NCBI GenBank assembly: GCA_015522345.1
Contig: WAML01000119.1
Location: 1-36,277, forward strand
From: Desulfurococcales archaeon
GTDB taxonomy: Archaea > Thermoproteota > Thermoprotei_A > Sulfolobales > Desulfurococcaceae
Direction of reading: 5' to 3'
Length of the DNA: 36,277 nucleotides
Below, piece by piece: positions 1-8,400 of this stretch (positions are counted from its first letter, which is position 1; every line of letters begins with the position of its first letter). The position numbers were made by a program, and so were the translations under genes. The notes below the pieces were generated by a model. It saw only the letters and a list, made by a program, of their open reading frames with translations. It was not told the DNA's origin and ran no database searches.

Positions 1-1566
1 TATTGTCTAAGATATAGACACGATTTTATTGATGTAAAAAAGTATTGGAGATACCTAGCTCTACTCTTTCTAATACTATACTTCGCCATCATAATAGATG
101 ACTATATATTATTTATAGCATTACTAGAAGTGGCTACAATATTCTTTATACTATTGATTATCGTAGAGAAAACTAGCCATAGGGCTAGGTCTGTTGCTCG
201 TTTATATATGGTTGTAGATATTATTGCTAGTACAATACTTATAATGGGCTTTATGATGTTCTATTTAGAGACGGGATCTACATCGTTTACGTCAATAGTT
301 TATTCGAGAGAATACATTTACTCATCAATGTACGTAGCCCTGGGATTCATTATTAAATCAGGTCTATTTCCATTTCACTGGTGGCTTCCACGCGTATATG
401 GAGAAGCTCCACCTCCAATTTCGGCGTTGGCCAGCGGGTTTTTATCTAGTATAGGTGTTTATGAAGTTCTTTTTCTGAGTACTTTAGCTAAAGGATTTAC
501 TAACTATGTTGTAGTATATTTACTACTCATAGTTGGATTGGTTAGTATGCTCTATGGTAGTTCTGTTGCTCTTGTTCAAAGAGATGTGAAGAAACTCATA
601 GCGTATAGTACAATAGCTCATAACGGATACATAACTTTTCTCCTAGGACTAACAAACTATATTTATTTAAAACAAGGACTTGGGGCTTCTATAGTATCCT
701 CTATACTATATGCATCTATACTACTGTATATCCTGGGATATTCACTAACAAAAATAAGTCTCTTCTTGATTGCAGGTAAGCTGGAGGTTTTACTTGGAGT
801 AAGAGATATGTATAAATTTGGTGGGTTAAGGAAGTATATGCCGGTAACATATATTGTCTCTATAATAACAGCTTTCTCTTTAATAGGATTGCCTCCTACA
901 ATAAGCTTTCTCGCAAAATCTATTGTACACGTATCTCTTTTAAAAACGAGTTTATCGTTTATAACAGATGTTTCTATAGCAGGTTTTATATCGTTACTTA
1001 CTGCATCTTATATGATAAAGCTTATACATCACGTATTTCTATCAGAGTTAAGGCATGGTAGAATCTATAGTGTTGTTGTAAAACATATGCCTTGGGAAGA
1101 TAGAGTAGCATTAGCTTCAATAATTGTTCCACTCATACCAACTATAGTATTCTCTATACAACCAACATACTTAATCTACATGATTAATTCACTTATAAGC
1201 AAGTTTGGTCTATCTATAGATGTTAGCGAATATTTAGGAATATATCCGTTTATAGTATTTATATATTCAAGACCTCCACTACCACCGATATCTAAGGTTG
1301 AAGAAATATTCATAATATTAATTGCATTAACTACTATACCTCTATCTGCATTTACAGGGTTGTGGATATGGCTTCATATAGAGAAAATAAGCACTATATT
1401 CCATGAGTTAATGGATAGAGTGTATAGAAGGCATGTCCTCGATAGATTTTATCAAATAAAAACGTCTTTAGTAGACTTAATAGAGTCTTTTGAAGAAAAT
1501 TATATATTACCATTAATTATATCCCTATTACTGCTTTTAACTCTAGTAATACTTATAATCTTCTAA
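1..1566 (+). CDS. Proton/sodium antiporter-like subunit (NuoN/MrpD/MbhH family), 5' end cut by window
   Basis: The reading frame is open from base 1, so the gene starts outside the window; the GTG at 130 is an internal codon. The visible 521 residues form many hydrophobic segments and carry the family core: a GLFPFHWWLPRVYGEAPPP segment and a VQRDVKKLIAYSTIAHNGYI-type segment, both typical of the Proton_antipo_M domain, plus a membrane lysine (YSLTKISLF). The C-terminus has an amphipathic stretch and a final membrane helix. It is predicted to pump H+ or Na+ as part of a Mrp/Mbh/Mbx-type complex. It lies 62 bases before an MbhE-MrpB-like gene. Which complex it belongs to cannot be decided because no catalytic subunit is in the window. 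Confidence 0.9.
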   Translation, partial: YCLRYRHDFIDVKKYWRYLALLFLILYFAIIIDDYILFIALLEVATIFFILLIIVEKTSHRARSVARLYMVVDIIASTILIMGFMMFYLETGSTSFTSIVYSREYIYSSMYVALGFIIKSGLFPFHWWLPRVYGEAPPPISALASGFLSSIGVYEVLFLSTLAKGFTNYVVVYLLLIVGLVSMLYGSSVALVQRDVKKLIAYSTIAHNGYITFLLGLTNYIYLKQGLGASIVSSILYASILLYILGYSLTKISLFLIAGKLEVLLGVRDMYKFGGLRKYMPVTYIVSIITAFSLIGLPPTISFLAKSIVHVSLLKTSLSFITDVSIAGFISLLTASYMIKLIHHVFLSELRHGRIYSVVVKHMPWEDRVALASIIVPLIPTIVFSIQPTYLIYMINSLISKFGLSIDVSEYLGIYPFIVFIYSRPPLPPISKVEEIFIILIALTTIPLSAFTGLWIWLHIEKISTIFHELMDRVYRRHVLDRFYQIKTSLVDLIESFEENYILPLIISLLLLLTLVILIIF

Positions 1567-1628
1567 GTAGAAGATAGACAGAGAATTTCATTCACTCTTA
1601 AACTATGTAAACACTTCTCTCTAAGGAA

Positions 1629-2474
1629 ATGACTTTCAATACAAATAATGTGGTAGAGTATATGTCGTGTAGAAGTAAGAGATGGCTGGGTATATTAATT
1701 GTTATCGTGAGTATAGTTGTAGTTGGAGTAGTCTATACGTTATCTACGAGCAAACTAATAGTGCCGATTAATACTCCTAATAGAAATATAGTGGAACAAT
1801 ATATTAGATTCGCATACAATCCATTCAATAAATCTTCGTCTCTAGTGCCAGCAATAGTGAATAGTATTGTATGGGATTTCCGTGGACTAGATACTCTTTT
1901 TGAAACAATAGTTTTCTATACAGCAATTATAGCTTCTATAGCCATATACCATGAGTACTTGACCGAGACGTATCTCGATACTGTAGAACTATCTAAAATA
2001 CCTAAGACAGTTGCTATACTAGTCATCGGAGCTTCAATTGCTATAGGGCTCGCTGTAGCTTTTAAAGGACATTTAACTCCAGGTGGAGGTTTTCAAGGAG
2101 GAGCAGTAATAGCGGCTACATTATTTATTTTAGCAGCTACATGGTCTACGTACTACATTAGTAAATTAGGTATTTCTGTGAAACATTTAATTGTACTAAG
2201 ATCTCTTGGTCTTCTAGGAATAATCCTCCTATCCTTCTACCCACTAGTCTATTGTTTACTCAACAGCTGTTCTGCATTTATTTTCCAGAATCAATGGAAG
2301 GATAATAGTGGTTATCTAGGCTACAGATACTATATGGGAGACGATCCTGTCTCTCTCACCATAATATTCTATAACGTTTTTGAATCAATAGCTATTGCAA
2401 ACGGCTTCATTATCCTCTTGTATATACTTGTTGTCTCCGGCTATAGAGAGAAATTTGAAGAGGAGAGCTCATGA
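1629..2474 (+). CDS. MbhE-MbhF (MrpB)-like fused antiporter subunit
   Basis: Membrane protein of 281 residues. The N-terminal half has a membrane helix and a VWDFRGLDTLFETIVFYTA segment typical of the MbhE/MrpA C-terminal part. The C-terminal half has GHLTPGGGFQGGAVIAA, the hallmark of the MnhB domain (MrpB/MbhF). The two modules are separate proteins in Thermococcales Mbh operons and are joined here. It likely forms part of the ion-translocating arm of a membrane complex. The start is uncertain: ATG 1629 has only a close AAGG, and ATG 1662 follows a GTGGTAG stretch. The stop overlaps the next gene by four bases, implying translational coupling. Confidence 0.85.
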   Translation: MTFNTNNVVEYMSCRSKRWLGILIVIVSIVVVGVVYTLSTSKLIVPINTPNRNIVEQYIRFAYNPFNKSSSLVPAIVNSIVWDFRGLDTLFETIVFYTAIIASIAIYHEYLTETYLDTVELSKIPKTVAILVIGASIAIGLAVAFKGHLTPGGGFQGGAVIAATLFILAATWSTYYISKLGISVKHLIVLRSLGLLGIILLSFYPLVYCLLNSCSAFIFQNQWKDNSGYLGYRYYMGDDPVSLTIIFYNVFESIAIANGFIILLYILVVSGYREKFEEESS

Positions 2475-2893
2475 ACTACGAATTTACAGTATTAAATATA
2501 CTAGTATTAGCGTTATTAGCGAATATAGTGTTTGGCGTCTATGGATTAATAGTAAAACGTAATTTAATAAAGAAGATCATTGCCCTCAATATAGCTAGCG
2601 ATAGTGTTTGTGTACTAGCTATTTATATAGGGTATAGGATGCCCCATGCTATTCCACCAGTACATGTACTGCCTTATAGTGAATCTAAAGTAGTAGAGCT
2701 AGTTAACTATAGTGTAGATCCTCTAGTCCAAGCTCTAGTATTAACAGCTATAGTTATAGGACTCGGTTTTACAGTCTACTTATCTATAATCACTATTAGG
2801 ATCTATGAATTAAGTGGTTCTCTAGACATTCACTCACTTCTACGTATGGAAATGCATACTGAAGAAATTGAAGAGGCTGAAGAAATTGATTGA
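2471..2893 (+). CDS. MrpC/MnhC-like (NuoK-related) antiporter subunit
   Basis: Small membrane protein of 140 residues with three hydrophobic helices, the size and layout of MrpC/MbhG, which is related to complex I subunit NuoK. The DPLVQALVLTAIVIGLG segment is the family's most recognisable stretch. The acidic C-terminal tail (EEIEEAEEID) is cytoplasmic by inference. ATG 2471 overlaps the stop of the upstream MrpB-like gene and is preceded by GAGGAGAG. Its 3' end overlaps the next antiporter gene, so the three genes read as one translationally coupled unit. Confidence 0.88.
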   Translation: MNYEFTVLNILVLALLANIVFGVYGLIVKRNLIKKIIALNIASDSVCVLAIYIGYRMPHAIPPVHVLPYSESKVVELVNYSVDPLVQALVLTAIVIGLGFTVYLSIITIRIYELSGSLDIHSLLRMEMHTEEIEEAEEID

Positions 2894-4391
2894 CTATCAA
2901 ACACTATTCTCTCTAACGCCGCTACTCCTGGTATTCAATGCAGTAATAATACCCTTAGCTAGTGTAGTATATAAAAAGAAGGTCTTGCTTGAACTAGTGT
3001 TTTCTATAGCATTAGCAGTCAACTTCCTGCTTACATCACTAGTATTTCTACGAATATCTACTGGCGCTACAATAGACTATTGTTTTGCAGGATGGAGTAA
3101 ACCACTTGGAATATGCTATAGCGTTAACGCATATAACGGATTTATTGCTTTTCTAGTATCATCTATAGCTTTAGCCATAGGCTTATACTCTATATGGTAT
3201 TCAAGGCATTTGAGAAACTATGTGTACTTCTACACACTATACTTAATCCACTTAAGTGGATTACTAGGATTCATTTACACCACAGATATCTTCAACATAT
3301 ACGTAATGATCGAAGTAGTTGGGCTTTCAGCTTACTCTCTAGTATCCCTGCATCATCATAGACTAAAGGCCCTAGTCTCATCTATACGCTATGCTTTACT
3401 AGGAGCCTTATACTCGATATTATTCCTGTTCTCTATAATACTGCTCTACAATTATGTGGGTGTACTTAGTATAGACTATATTATTTATAGAACAGCTGTT
3501 GTTGACCTAAGTATAGAGGTAGCCATTATATTCATACTAGTGACTATATGGTTTAGTTTATTCTTATCAGCTATATTCCCTAATCACTTCTGGCTACCAG
3601 ACGCTCATACGGAAGCTCCTATACCTGCATCGGCTATACTGTCTGGTTTAACAGTAATTGCAGGTTTCTACCTAGTATCTCGGATAATGCGTATAATAAT
3701 TTTGGTCGACAGCTATTATGCAGTGGGCATCAATTATATTCTAAGCAATATACTCTTAGTGTTTTCAACGATAAATGTATTCTATGGAGTAGTAATGCTA
3801 TCTATAGAAGATGATGTAAAGCGTATACTAGCATATAGTACGCTACTAAATATGGGCTATATATTCATGGGATTAAGCCTAGGAACACCACTAGGTATTG
3901 CAGCATCACTACTGCATATATTAAACCATTCTATCGGAAAAGCACTTGCTTTCTTGAGCATAGGGTATATTATTAGAAAGTATAGAACACGAAACATATA
4001 CTCACTAGAGGGTAAAGGTAGAGAAAACCCTGTAACTACGTTGTTTCTTGCAATAGCTTTACTCCACTTAATAGGTATTCCACCAACTGGCGGATTTTAT
4101 AGCAAGCTATTATTGTTTCAAGCATTTGTTGAAGTTGGTGCATACTATAGTGCTATTACAGTTGTTATAGGTACTGCACTATCTGTTTATGGCTATACTA
4201 GACTGCTTGAACACTTATGGCATCCACCAGTATATCCTACGCTAGAGTCTAAGAGAGTAGAGCATTTACCAGTAACCGTACTAGCTTCATTCACTGTACT
4301 CGCTACATCAATATTCTTAGTAAGCATATTATATCCATCAATAAACGAGTTCTTAATTAACATAGGTATTGAATTATTTGAAGCATTGTAG
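2886..4391 (+). CDS. MrpD/MbhH-like antiporter subunit
   Basis: Polytopic membrane protein of about 501 residues in the Proton_antipo_M family. Seen: FPNHFWLPDAHTEAPIPASA, followed by a DDVKRILAYSTLLNMGYIFM-type segment and HSIGKALAF with an in-membrane lysine. These match the MrpD/MbhH channel with its conserved Lys relay. The TTG at 2886 follows GAGGCTGA with 7-base spacing; an in-frame TTG at 2868 would add six residues but has a weaker site. It overlaps the MrpC-like gene and is the last gene of this operon. It converges on the ligase-like gene with only 10 bases between the stops. Likely role is H+/Na+ translocation driven by a redox module encoded elsewhere. Confidence 0.9.
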   Translation: MIDYQTLFSLTPLLLVFNAVIIPLASVVYKKKVLLELVFSIALAVNFLLTSLVFLRISTGATIDYCFAGWSKPLGICYSVNAYNGFIAFLVSSIALAIGLYSIWYSRHLRNYVYFYTLYLIHLSGLLGFIYTTDIFNIYVMIEVVGLSAYSLVSLHHHRLKALVSSIRYALLGALYSILFLFSIILLYNYVGVLSIDYIIYRTAVVDLSIEVAIIFILVTIWFSLFLSAIFPNHFWLPDAHTEAPIPASAILSGLTVIAGFYLVSRIMRIIILVDSYYAVGINYILSNILLVFSTINVFYGVVMLSIEDDVKRILAYSTLLNMGYIFMGLSLGTPLGIAASLLHILNHSIGKALAFLSIGYIIRKYRTRNIYSLEGKGRENPVTTLFLAIALLHLIGIPPTGGFYSKLLLFQAFVEVGAYYSAITVVIGTALSVYGYTRLLEHLWHPPVYPTLESKRVEHLPVTVLASFTVLATSIFLVSILYPSINEFLINIGIELFEAL

Positions 4392-4401
4392 GTGCAAACA
4401 T

Positions 4402-5751
4402 TTATTGTTGAACAGAGAATTCTTTCTTAATACACTTATCCTCTAGATTACTCGATAGAGTCAGTAAGTTATTGAATGCTTCATCAATTGTATCTCTGGA
4501 AACTAGTGCCAGGAGTTTCCTTAATAGTCTTTCAATATTCTTTGTTCTCCTAGCTTTCTCTATTTCTCCCCTCAATTGCTTGTATAAACCTATTTTATCT
4601 ATTACTTCATTGAACTCAGGTTTATCAATACATTCTTTAATGTATTCTGAAATCTTTTTGTATAGCAAGATAATTTGTTGTCCTTTATTCCTTATCCCAT
4701 GGTATTCTGTAAGCATATTAACTGCTTCTTCACTATATCCATAGGATGCTAGTATAAGTAGTGATTTAGGGCTTGACTGATATTTTACAGCCATTGCTTC
4801 TGGATATAGTTTTGACTTTACTTCAATAGTGTATGGTCTATAGTTATCCCTTGAATCATACCTTATGAAGACGCTTCTACTATAGAGTATTTTCTTAGCT
4901 TTTTCAATGAATTCACTTAATTCACTATAGGACTTCAACTCTATTAATTCAATAGGTACTGTCTCCCACTCAAGTATCTTCTTTGACTCAGATACTGTAA
5001 GTAGTGTACCATCGGGTTTACGTATTGTTAGCAAGTATAGTTTGAACGAACTAATATCATACAACTCTACATTCGGCTTAAGTATTGCTGGCTCTGGAGG
5101 CTCTAGAATAAAAGTTATTGTCCATTTAGGGCTGAACTTAACTATTTTATCGTATAAGCCTATTTGTTTAGCGAGTTCATAGGCTATGTATGCTCTAGGA
5201 TTTATTACTTCATTGATATCTTCTACTATAAGTTGTCTACCCAAGAACTGCATGTTATGCATTAGATACTTTGTTGCTGGAACCCACTTCTTTATAAATG
5301 GGTTATAGTAGAATGTTATCTGGTATCCATCTACTCTATGCGTTACTTCGGTAACCCTATATTCTCTTGGATCAAGTATTTTTACTCTCCTACCCTCTAT
5401 ATCGTGGCTCCTATGTATTGGATAAGCTATTGTTTCTACACTACCATCTCTCCCTATATACAGTATAGTTCCAGTAGCATCTATGCTTACGGGGAAGTAT
5501 CTTATATACATACGTGGGTTCCACGAATAAATACAGAGTTCTCCATTAGATACTTCTATACAGTTCTTTTGTATAAGTCGAGTAAACACGTCTATGTACC
5601 TTCCTTTAACAACACTAATTTTCTTAGAAGGTTCTCCCAAGAGACTGCCTATATACTTTATTTCATCTGGTGATGGTTCGTAGCCTTTTTCTACAGCATT
5701 GATAAATTCTTCAACAATACATATACTATTGCCCATGCATTTCTCAAACAA
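4402..5751 (-). CDS. RNA-ligase-like nucleotidyltransferase-fold protein, probably inactive
   Basis: No firm family name; I read it as a divergent T4 Rnl1/Rnl3-type RNA ligase fold. Seen in order (numbered from TTG 5751): IAYPIHRSHDIEG near 108-120, like the ligase sequence before motif I; RVDGYQITFYY at 139-149, where KxDG is expected; PATKYLM near 158-164; WTITFILEPPEPAIL near 210-224, in the motif III position with Glu217; and Lys-rich VKSK and AVKY near 311-324 for motif V. Arg139 replaces the lysine that forms the AMP adduct, so catalysis is doubtful. The C-terminal 130 residues are charged and helical. TTG 5751 follows GGGTGGAG with 7-base spacing; ATG 5769 is upstream of that site. It is transcribed alone, divergent from an RNA-like region. 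Confidence 0.55.
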   Translation of the reverse strand: MFEKCMGNSICIVEEFINAVEKGYEPSPDEIKYIGSLLGEPSKKISVVKGRYIDVFTRLIQKNCIEVSNGELCIYSWNPRMYIRYFPVSIDATGTILYIGRDGSVETIAYPIHRSHDIEGRRVKILDPREYRVTEVTHRVDGYQITFYYNPFIKKWVPATKYLMHNMQFLGRQLIVEDINEVINPRAYIAYELAKQIGLYDKIVKFSPKWTITFILEPPEPAILKPNVELYDISSFKLYLLTIRKPDGTLLTVSESKKILEWETVPIELIELKSYSELSEFIEKAKKILYSRSVFIRYDSRDNYRPYTIEVKSKLYPEAMAVKYQSSPKSLLILASYGYSEEAVNMLTEYHGIRNKGQQIILLYKKISEYIKECIDKPEFNEVIDKIGLYKQLRGEIEKARRTKNIERLLRKLLALVSRDTIDEAFNNLLTLSSNLEDKCIKKEFSVQQ

Positions 5752-5865
5752 TTTCTCTCCACCCAGCATCTTTATCTAAACACTATCTATGTTAGCTAGA
5801 TTGATAAGTAAATCTATAGAGTGTTAAATAGAGACTTGTTCTTATAGTGCTAGAGTATATTAGGC

Positions 5866-5880
5866 ATAGTATAATATTAT
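5866..5880 (+). promoter_or_regulatory. Possible TATA element before the RNA-like region
   Basis: An AT-only stretch of the form TATAATATTATG lies about 25-30 bases before base 5895, the usual distance from an archaeal TATA box to a start site. It would place transcription start at the beginning of the structured, more GC-rich segment that follows. There is no clear BRE, so support is modest. Confidence 0.3.
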
Positions 5881-5890
5881 GTAATTATGG

Positions 5891-6130
5891 AGTGTGCTGA
5901 AAACGGCCGATGCTGAAGCATGGTGATGACCAACACCTAGGCTTAGATGGGATGAAGAAGCTGGCCTGTACAGATACTGTGGAAACTACTGGCTTGATGA
6001 AGAACCTTCGCTTTCCAGACCGATGGTTATTAGTAAATTTTACTGTTTCTCTAGTATACTAGGCGATTTCATCCAAAATGTGAAGAAACCAACGTGGACT
6101 GAATATGTGATGAAATCGGCCTCTGCAGAT
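5891..6130 (+). ncRNA. Candidate structured RNA or box C/D-like sRNA cluster
   Basis: This 240-base stretch has no credible ORF, is richer in G and C than the flanking spacers, and contains repeated archaeal box motifs. At 5894 GTGCTGA, 12 bases, CTGA (5913), 6 bases, GTGATGA (5923), 12 bases, CTTA. At 6080 GTGAAGA, 12 bases, CTGA (6099), 4 bases, GTGATGA (6107), 12 bases, CAGA (6126). Both show the C-D'-C'-D spacing of archaeal methylation guides, but the outer C and D boxes each have one mismatch and no good terminal stem is visible. Inverted repeats: 6064-6073 with 6109-6118 (10 bp perfect) and 5905-5911 with 6115-6121 (7 bp, closing the whole region). Short hairpins lie at 5910-5921 and 5922-5937. 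It does not look like RNase P or SRP RNA. Confidence 0.4.
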
Positions 6131-6149
6131 CATGTTTAATGGTGGTTTT

Positions 6150-6872
6150 ATGGAGCTTTATATAGGTACTAGTGGTTGGAGCTATAGTTGGAACCCTAAT
6201 GGGTTTAAATGGTATGTTAGAAATTCTAGATTAAACGCTGTTGAACTCAATGCTAGCTTCTATAGAATACCTTATAAGACTATAGTGGTTTCTTGGAGTA
6301 GGCTTGGTAAAGAACTTAGGTGGTCTATTAAAGTCTATAGAGCAGTAACTCACTGGTATAAACTAAAGGCTCCTAGGTCGCTTGAAATATTTAATTATTT
6401 CAGAAGAGTTTTTGAGCCTTTGGAGAGCATTGGTGTTATAGATTTTTATTTATTTCAGTTACCACCATCGTTTCATGCATCGATTAAAAACTGGTCTAGG
6501 ATTGAAGAAATTGCTTCTAAGACAGAGCTTGGAGAGAGGATGGCTATTGAGTGGAGGCATAGGTCTTGGTTTTCTCATGAATGGCTTGACCGAGCAAAGT
6601 CTCTTGGAGTAACAATTGTCTCTGTAGATTCTCCAGAAATAATATACTATACTAGAACTAGTGAGAGTGTATACGTTAGAATGCATGGTAGAAGCTACTG
6701 GTATAGCCACTACTATACAGATGAAGAACTACTTGATGTTATAAGGAATGTATTGAGGCTTAAGCCTAAGAAGATCTATGTTTTCTTTAACAACGACCAC
6801 GCTATGCTTGAGAATGCTCGTAGGATGATGGAGTTGTTTAGAAAGTGTTTAGAAGACAATGCTTGTTTATAA
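6150..6872 (+). CDS. DUF72 family protein (YecE-like, TIM-barrel)
   Basis: Protein of 240 residues. It opens with MELYIGTSGWSYSWNP, the signature of the DUF72/COG1801 family, and continues with the family's VELNASFYRIP, FFNNDHAM and YVRMHGR stretches. The fold is a TIM barrel; the biochemical role is unknown. Length is normal for archaeal members. ATG 6150 is chosen because GGTGG at 6141-6145 is placed for it; an in-frame ATG at 6132 would add six residues and run into the preceding RNA-like element. It sits alone between that element and the ribosomal operon. Confidence 0.9.
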   Translation: MELYIGTSGWSYSWNPNGFKWYVRNSRLNAVELNASFYRIPYKTIVVSWSRLGKELRWSIKVYRAVTHWYKLKAPRSLEIFNYFRRVFEPLESIGVIDFYLFQLPPSFHASIKNWSRIEEIASKTELGERMAIEWRHRSWFSHEWLDRAKSLGVTIVSVDSPEIIYYTRTSESVYVRMHGRSYWYSHYYTDEELLDVIRNVLRLKPKKIYVFFNNDHAMLENARRMMELFRKCLEDNACL

Positions 6873-6904
6873 ACGTGTTTTTCCCAGCATTATTTTATTG
6901 GGGG

Positions 6905-6920
6905 AAGAAATATTTAAAAT
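6905..6920 (+). promoter_or_regulatory. BRE/TATA promoter of the rps13 operon
   Basis: Purine-rich GAAGAAA (BRE-like) is followed by TATTTAAAAT at 6911-6920. A start site about 25 bases downstream, near 6944, would give a leader of about 45 bases before the TTG of rps13. It fits the first gene of a long, highly expressed operon. Confidence 0.6.
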
Positions 6921-6988
6921 AGGTTCTAGAATAGGTTTCCTAAGGTGCATGTAACGGGGGAGAGATATAGATTTAGGTGATGCAGTAG

Positions 6989-7441
6989 TTGAGTGCTTCA
7001 GCGTTTAAGTATATTGTGAGAATAGCTGGCACAGATATTGATGGTAGTTTAAAGACTGCATATGGTCTAGCAGAGATCAAAGGTATTGGTGTAAACTTAG
7101 CTTATGCATTATGTAGAGCACTCGGTATTGATCCTGAGAAGAGAATTGGTTATTTAACTGATTCCGAAGTCAAAAAGATTGAAGAAGCTCTAAAGAATCC
7201 TCTTGCATATGGAATAGCTCCTTGGATGCTTAATCGTAGGAAAGACTATGAGACAGGCAAAGACATGCATTTAATTGGGGCCGAACTCATATTCTATGTA
7301 AAACAGGATATTGAGAGAGAAAAGAGGATAAAGAGCTACCGCGGTATAAGGCATGCTCTTGGATTAAAGGTCCGTGGACAGAGAACACGTACTACTGGAC
7401 GTACAGGTATAACTGTTGGTGTAAAGAAGAGGAGGAAGTAG
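6989..7441 (+). CDS. rps13: 30S ribosomal protein S13
   Basis: Protein of 150 residues with the archaeal S13 pattern: FKYIVRIAGTDIDG at the N-terminus, a helix-hairpin-helix segment (AEIKGIGVNLAYALC), YRGIRHALGLKVRGQRT and a basic tail GVKKRRK. It binds the head of the small subunit and contacts the A- and P-site tRNAs. TTG 6989 is preceded by AGGTGAT at 6975-6981. It is the first gene of the classical archaeal cluster S13-S4-S11-RpoD-L18e-L13-S9-RpoN-S2. Confidence 0.98.
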   Translation: MSASAFKYIVRIAGTDIDGSLKTAYGLAEIKGIGVNLAYALCRALGIDPEKRIGYLTDSEVKKIEEALKNPLAYGIAPWMLNRRKDYETGKDMHLIGAELIFYVKQDIEREKRIKSYRGIRHALGLKVRGQRTRTTGRTGITVGVKKRRK

Positions 7442-7456
7442 CCTGGGGTGGTCTAA

Positions 7457-7969
7457 ATGGGTGATCCACGTAAACCTCGTAAGAAATGGGAAGGACCTGG
7501 CCATCCCTGGAGAAAAGAGCGTTTACTCCAGGAAATGAAGCTTGTTGGAGAATATGGGCTACGTAATAAACGTGAGTTGTGGATAGCTCAAACACTTGTC
7601 CGTAAATTCCGTCACCAAGCACGTGCACTACTTGCTGTACCTCGTGAAATACGTGAGGAGAGAGAAAGAGCTCTCCTTCATAGATTATACGAATTAGGTC
7701 TTCTACCCGAGAATGCTACTCTCGATGACGTTCTATCATTAACTACTGAAGATATTCTCGAGAGGAGGCTACAGACTATAGTCTATAGGAAGGGATTGGC
7801 TAAGACAATATATCAGGCTCGACAACTCATAGTCCATGGACACATAGCTATTGGTGGACGTAGAGTTACTGCTCCAGGATACCTTGTTAGAAGAGATGAA
7901 GAAGATTTAATAGATTATGCACCTACAAGTCCCTTCAAGAAAATGGCTGAAGAACAAGCTAGTGGGTGA
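7457..7969 (+). CDS. rps4: 30S ribosomal protein S4
   Basis: Protein of 170 residues starting GDPRKPRKKWEGPGHPW, typical of archaeal S4/eukaryotic S9. An S4 RNA-binding domain is seen near residues 105-150 (AKTIYQARQLIVHGHIAIGG). It is a primary binder of 16S rRNA in the body of the small subunit. ATG 7457 follows GGGGTGGT. Spacing from S13 is 15 bases and its stop overlaps the ribosome binding site of S11, so the genes are coupled. Confidence 0.98.
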   Translation: MGDPRKPRKKWEGPGHPWRKERLLQEMKLVGEYGLRNKRELWIAQTLVRKFRHQARALLAVPREIREERERALLHRLYELGLLPENATLDDVLSLTTEDILERRLQTIVYRKGLAKTIYQARQLIVHGHIAIGGRRVTAPGYLVRRDEEDLIDYAPTSPFKKMAEEQASG

Positions 7970-7974
7970 AGAAC

Positions 7975-8376
7975 ATGGCTTTCTCTCTACGTGAACTAAA
8001 ATGGGGTGTAGCCCACATATATAGTTCACCAAATAACACCATAATACATATAACTGATTTAACTGGAGCTGAAACAGTTAGTAGAGCTAGTGGTGGAATG
8101 GTTGTAAAAGCTGATCGTGAGAAACCTAGTCCATATGCTGCAATGCTTGCTGCAAGCCGTGTAGCTACAGAAGCTATGGATAAAGGAATTACTGCTCTCC
8201 ACATAAAAGTAAGAGCTCCTGGAGGACATGGCCCTAAAACACCTGGTCCTGGAGCTCAAGCAGCTATACGTGCACTAGCTCGTGCAGGCTTCATTATTGG
8301 TAGAATAGAAGATGTTACACCACTTCCACACGATACAACGCGTAGGCCTGGAGGAAGACGTGGTAGGAGAGTCTAA
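7975..8376 (+). CDS. rps11: 30S ribosomal protein S11
   Basis: Protein of 133 residues with the S11 core: WGVAHIYSSPNNTIIHITD, SPYAAMLAAS and KVRAPGGHGPKTPGPGAQAA, ending in the basic RRPGGRRGRRV tail. It sits on the platform of the small subunit next to the mRNA exit. The start is placed at ATG 7975 because the GTGGGTGA at 7962-7969 is correctly spaced for it; the in-frame GTG 7966 lies within that ribosome binding site. A T6 run follows directly after the stop. Confidence 0.97.
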   Translation: MAFSLRELKWGVAHIYSSPNNTIIHITDLTGAETVSRASGGMVVKADREKPSPYAAMLAASRVATEAMDKGITALHIKVRAPGGHGPKTPGPGAQAAIRALARAGFIIGRIEDVTPLPHDTTRRPGGRRGRRV

Positions 8377-8400
8377 GTTTTTTACTATGGTGATGCTGTA

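Noticed and set aside
5338..5673. Plus-strand ORF of 111 residues
   Set aside because: It lies wholly inside the ligase-like gene on the other strand, has Tyr/Ser-rich low-complexity translation and no ribosome binding site.
5891..6130. RNase P RNA or SRP RNA
   Set aside because: No GAGGAAAGTC-type core of RNase P RNA and no helix 8 tetraloop region of SRP RNA are visible.
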